Part shown: one piece after another, positions 60,301-64,000 of the stretch
How positions within the stretch are numbered: the stretch's first letter is position 1
How the letters are laid out: the number at the start of each line of letters is the position of its first letter
NCBI RefSeq assembly: GCF_043290135.1
Contig: NC_134707.1
Coordinates: forward strand, 70,485,906 to 70,549,905
DNA: 64,000 nt
Direction of reading: 5' to 3'
Source of the DNA: Rhipicephalus microplus
Lineage: Eukaryota; Arthropoda; Arachnida; Ixodida; Ixodidae
Notes under the pieces: model-generated
What the model saw: the letters and a program-made list of their open reading frames with translations, nothing else
What the model was told of the DNA's origin: nothing
The model's database searches: none
Program-made: the position numbers and the translations under genes

Positions 60301-62639
60301 TCTCACCTAAAACAGTTTTGCCAGTTTTCAGAGAGCCTACATTGCCCAAACATTCACATAGCCCATATGCCGTTGGTATCTGGATTCTCATTTGTGTAAT
60401 ATAGTGACAAGCAGCACGTTTTGCAAAAGCTGCATGCCAAGTCTTGTGAACAACCTCATGGTGGAGTGCTCAAAAACATATAAATATTCCTTGAATACAT
60501 AAACACGCTTATCGAGAATGAATGTAGCAAAAAGAGATGACAGACAGCACAGAAAAATAGGCTAATCCGGACGTGCCCAGTAATCTAATATTCCGGCTCC
60601 TCCATTTATTTTCTCTTTTTCATTGAGTGAGCAAATCGAGTTTCATTCTGTGCTCTGAGTCCATAGCGTTTCAAGTGCGTCAGCTTCACTTGGGCAGAAG
60701 GCGCTCCCAAATAGCAACTCAGGTGCCTCTCGTCCTGCCGTCGTAAGCATGTTTGGTTGTTTGTCCAGCAATCCTACAAAAAAAAAGTTTTTTGGGAAAT
60801 GTGTTGGTACGTAAGTGAATTACTTGCACTCTTGTTCACACTGGATATAGAAGAAAATGGTGAATGTACTCATCACGTTTATTTAGACAATCCTCTTTCA
60901 GAACGCAAGCTTAGTTTACACAACGTTTGTGTATACGCGTCCTTGCCAGAACCACGTCTCATCGTAACATAATTGGGACTCTTGAGGACCACAGAAGCGT
61001 ACTTAAATAATACTGCAAATGGCTGAATAGCGGCTACCAAGAAATAAAGAGAATTTTGGTTTCTATTAGCTTATGAATTTTTAATACTGAATTCATCATC
61101 GATGTAACGGTGATGATTTGGATATGTATTACACTTTGTACTAGAATAATAGGTGACCTCGTCTGCCAATCCTCGCTGAATATTCTGTACAGCGAATGCA
61201 TTGTATAGGAACAACTGTGTTTTGTACTACGGTTTCTGCTTTTCGTGGAGCCTCTGCGAGAGCAAGCATATATGTGATTTATACTACTGAGTTCCCTCAT
61301 ATGCCTTTCTTCTAATAAATTCAGTTTGAAAATGAACCTGTATTTCAAACTTCTCGTTTCTAAACATGATGACATTGGTATGCTTTAGTCACAACCACCT
61401 TCACATCGTCTTCACTGTAGCTCAACGCGTCAAATCTGTCACATATATGTACCACTGCAGATTTAACAAAACCAGAAAACCCACTGTTTCAGTCAACTCG
61501 TAAAATTTACACGAGAATTACTGAAAGAATATTGTTGTTGCTTGGCTGCTCCTTCCAGAAGCCATTAGCAGTTTTCAATCGCACAGTGTTCTTTAGGAGT
61601 GATTGCATTTTCAGATCGGTAGCGCATTATGTGAAAATCCGATGAGTCACTTGGCTGCAGTAGGTAGGGAGGTACTAAATTTAGCGACAATATAGGAGCG
61701 CGCAAGGTAGAAAGAAGGAAACCGCTTTAGAGGAATGACATGATTGTGGATGCAATCCGCAGTTTGGAAGCACGAGTGTTAGGAGGAAATCTAACTCAGA
61801 CTGACCAGAGAAATCACGGAAGCAGAGCAGAATAGGGCGAATGCGAGCGCGTGCATCAGTGTTTCCTTCGTTGCGCTAAGTGATAAAGAAGTGTACTTTT
61901 AAGTAGTTGAAGGAGAAAAACGAAACACCTTGGAAGGGGTTCGTTTAGTTGGGGTGACGTTTCTCGGTTATAGTTGGTTGAGCCTGAGTGCATCGTTGTT
62001 CTCGTGCAATTTTTTCATAATAAAACTGCAGTTGTGAGTGAGCGTCTCTCATGTGAAGTGCTTTCCTTCCGTCTGCCTCGTTCACTAATATATTTCGACG
62101 TTATGTAGCACCAGCATTCCACTATCTTGATGTAAAGTTTTATGTGGTCCTGAAGAAACCATCTTTAAGTTTCCATTGATTGCCTTATTAGCAGTTGTGA
62201 GTTCAATCACGCAAAGGTGAACTGTTGTGGGCATGCCATGTTTGCTCGTAAAACTGCTACGAAATTCTCGGCTACCATTGTTGGCTTCCAACTATACATT
62301 GGACTTCAAGATGTACATGAGCAGTTCTGCAGTGTGGCACGTACGCCCAGGAATGGCAGCTTGAATATTGTATGAGTCACGCTTGTGAACGTTGGCTTTT
62401 CAATGCATGGGCATTATTAGCGAAATATAACAGATCAGTGAAAAAGAACAAACAGAACAAAAGAAGCTAGAGAGTTTGAAGCTCTAATTTGCTGTAATAC
62501 TTGCGTTGGGTCTAGTTTGTACACAGCCAAATAAGAAGAGAACTTCTTAAACACAAATAACACTGAAAATTTGAAAATAAAAAGCAGGTCAGAAAAAGAA
62601 CAGGTTGGCGGTAAATTAACAACTGCTTTAATCATCTCA
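54371..62639. other. Long unassigned AT-rich interval
   Basis: Over about 8.3 kb I recognise no element and no gene. The frames are all under 150 codons and lie on both strands. The plus-strand pair at 55083-55381 is the densest but has no motif, signal peptide or splice context I can rely on. It may be intron or intergenic sequence. Confidence 0.5.
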
Positions 62640-62876
62640 GAGCATCGCACCAAAGTTGCTTACCCGCCTCATGCTCGGACCGTAGCCCACTCATTGTCTC
62701 TTTTCGCGCTGATGCCCAAAGGCTGCAACGTTCTCTCTGCCGGTGCCATGCAACACTCCTGCTCGGTACTCTCCAAAGAAGGACTTGTCAAACATCTGTT
62801 ATGGTGATTCGTTTTTGACCACCCCTCAAGTAAAGCCCCTATACCGGGGACTTTGAGGTAACGAAAATAAATAAAT
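62640..62876 (+). pseudogene. 3' end of a CR1-like LINE
   Basis: The plus strand gives ARTVAHSLSLFALMPKGCN, then VLSAGAMQHSCSVLSK and LVKHLLW and a stop. It aligns loosely with the MDWNNLPADVVHHSS end of the LINE at 45050-46793. It then has CCCCTATACCGGGGACTTTG and an (AAAT)n tail. The pattern, the position of the stop and the tail support a 3' fragment; the RT core is absent. Confidence 0.6.
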
Positions 62877-62884
62877 ATTTCAAA

Positions 62885-62900
62885 ACCCATATATATATAT
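62885..62900. repeat. Short (AT)n run
   Basis: An (AT)n run immediately right of the LINE tail. Confidence 0.85.
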
Positions 62901-62984
62901 ATTGTATGCGCATGCACAGGTTAGTATTGTATACGTACTAACTTATAAAATTTCATGTTATATCACACCGCAACACCTGAATAC

Positions 62985-63205
62985 ACACGCGTAGTTTCAT
63001 ATTCCTTGCGTAAAGAACAATATCCTAAGATGTGCTCAGAAGATTCATATTCCATGGTATGCAAAGAAACAGAGATGTCACTGATACAATCAGATACGCT
63101 TTTCTTAATGTGATGTGGTCTCAAAGGAAACTGCACGTCTTCACTCCTGCTTGTGCCTAGAATCAGCGCATCGTAACATCGCGGTGCCCACTCAATGTAG
63201 GAATT
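62985..63205 (-). pseudogene. Possible C-terminal fragment of an RNase H-type LINE
   Basis: The minus strand reads ESSEHILGYCSLRKEYETTR, which resembles the HILxxCP zinc-like end of the LINEs at 7957-8745 and 28610-31000. The first cysteine pair is not clear. This is a weak call from one motif. Confidence 0.35.
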
Positions 63206-64000
63206 CAAGTGAGCCTCAAGTTGTGCCCCTTGGCCTACTTTGTTAGCTAGTTTTTACTCATGTTCCTTAAGATGTTCAACTAGCATCTTCCCGTATGCCC
63301 AATGTAGAACTTGGCACATACTAGATGTATGGAGTATAGGTCATGTAAGAAATGAGAAAGACACTGTGTTTACTTTGGCACACACGTTTGCTACTATAGC
63401 TCATGTGCGGGAGCACAACTTTGAGATCTTGTTGGGCGCAGAAGACACCAAGCGGATTCCATGCCTGTTAGCAACTTTGGTGAGTTGATGTCTGACCTTC
63501 GAAACTAGGCAGCCCGCAACAAAGCATAAAACTGCTGTGTCCTCAACGTTTCCGTCTAAATATAAGGGCAGGGAATAAATGTTTTGATCCTGCGATAACG
63601 CGGCTGTTGCGGCCAGAGCCGCCGTGCCTTTTTCCCTATGTAGCTCGGGGAGTTTTCCTAAGAGTACTGCGTTTTCACGTATCCGACGCTAACAAAGACA
63701 TATTCGCAATGAACGTACGCGTGACCCGCTTGAAGGCGGGAGAAGTAAGAATTGCGAATGCAGCGCTGCACCTTGTCGACTGTTTCATCCATGCGTATTT
63801 TTCGTAAGTCATGTACCGTCATTTCTTCCCATATAGGAAACGCAAGCACAAGTCAGGGAGAGACGTTCGCATGGCTGAAGTATGCGTTACTATAGGAATA
63901 GACGCTGCTGGAGAAGGCGGTTTGTCGCCAGATTTTGCAGTGCCAGCGGCAAGGACAAGTACTGTGCGTGCTTCTCTTTTGATCCAAAGCACGGCCAGTC
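63206..64000. other. Unassigned sequence at the window end
   Basis: No feature is recognised. The frames at 63607-63807 (+) and 63849-63658 (-) overlap and have no known motif. Confidence 0.4.

Overview
The window looks like nuclear DNA of an arthropod with a repeat-rich genome, most likely a hard tick (Ixodida). This rests on recognition, not on a search. It has several copies of a tRNA-derived SINE that resembles the tick Ruka family. It also has RNase H-bearing, CR1/Jockey-like and RTE-like non-LTR retrotransposons of the kind common in tick genomes, a Penelope-like remnant, and long AT-rich stretches with no sustained reading frame. I found no host protein-coding gene, rRNA gene, functional tRNA gene or CRISPR array that I would defend.

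Layout. 1-126 is a (CA)n(TA)n microsatellite interrupted by an apparently intact Ty3/gypsy LTR retrotransposon (127-5719). Its two 168-bp LTRs look identical by eye, and gag (366-1775) and pol (to 5320) are both open and overlap in different frames. 6692-7955 is a (TATC)n array followed by ~147-bp tandem monomers; a second copy lies inverted at 49451-50981. 7957-8745 is the 3' end of an RNase H-type LINE. 9560-12250 and 38900-43800 are collinear, diverged copies of one another; the first contains a Penelope-like relic with inverted terminal repeats (10446-11012). 14045-17260 is a decayed LINE on the minus strand.

17262-24480 holds a composite minisatellite-bearing repeat split by a nearly complete RNase H-type LINE (18330-23910) with a 16-bp target-site duplication. 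Other copies of the composite repeat lie at 28355-28600, 32097-32650 and 43952-44650. 24871-25546 is a terminal-inverted-repeat element. 28610-31000 is a minus-strand LINE interrupted by a SINE (29309-29544). 31590-32095, 36590-36985 (gypsy relic), 45050-46793 (CR1-like with a nested RTE fragment), 47465-48010 and 62640-62876 are retrotransposon pieces. The interval 54190-62640 is AT-rich and holds almost nothing recognisable.

The features do not form a pathway. They record successive insertions: the composite repeat and the LINEs came first, then the 18330 LINE, the SINEs and the RTE fragment landed in them, and the gypsy element is among the youngest. The most unusual structures are the two-part (TATC)n plus 147-bp-monomer unit, the composite minisatellite family, and the collinear duplicated blocks.
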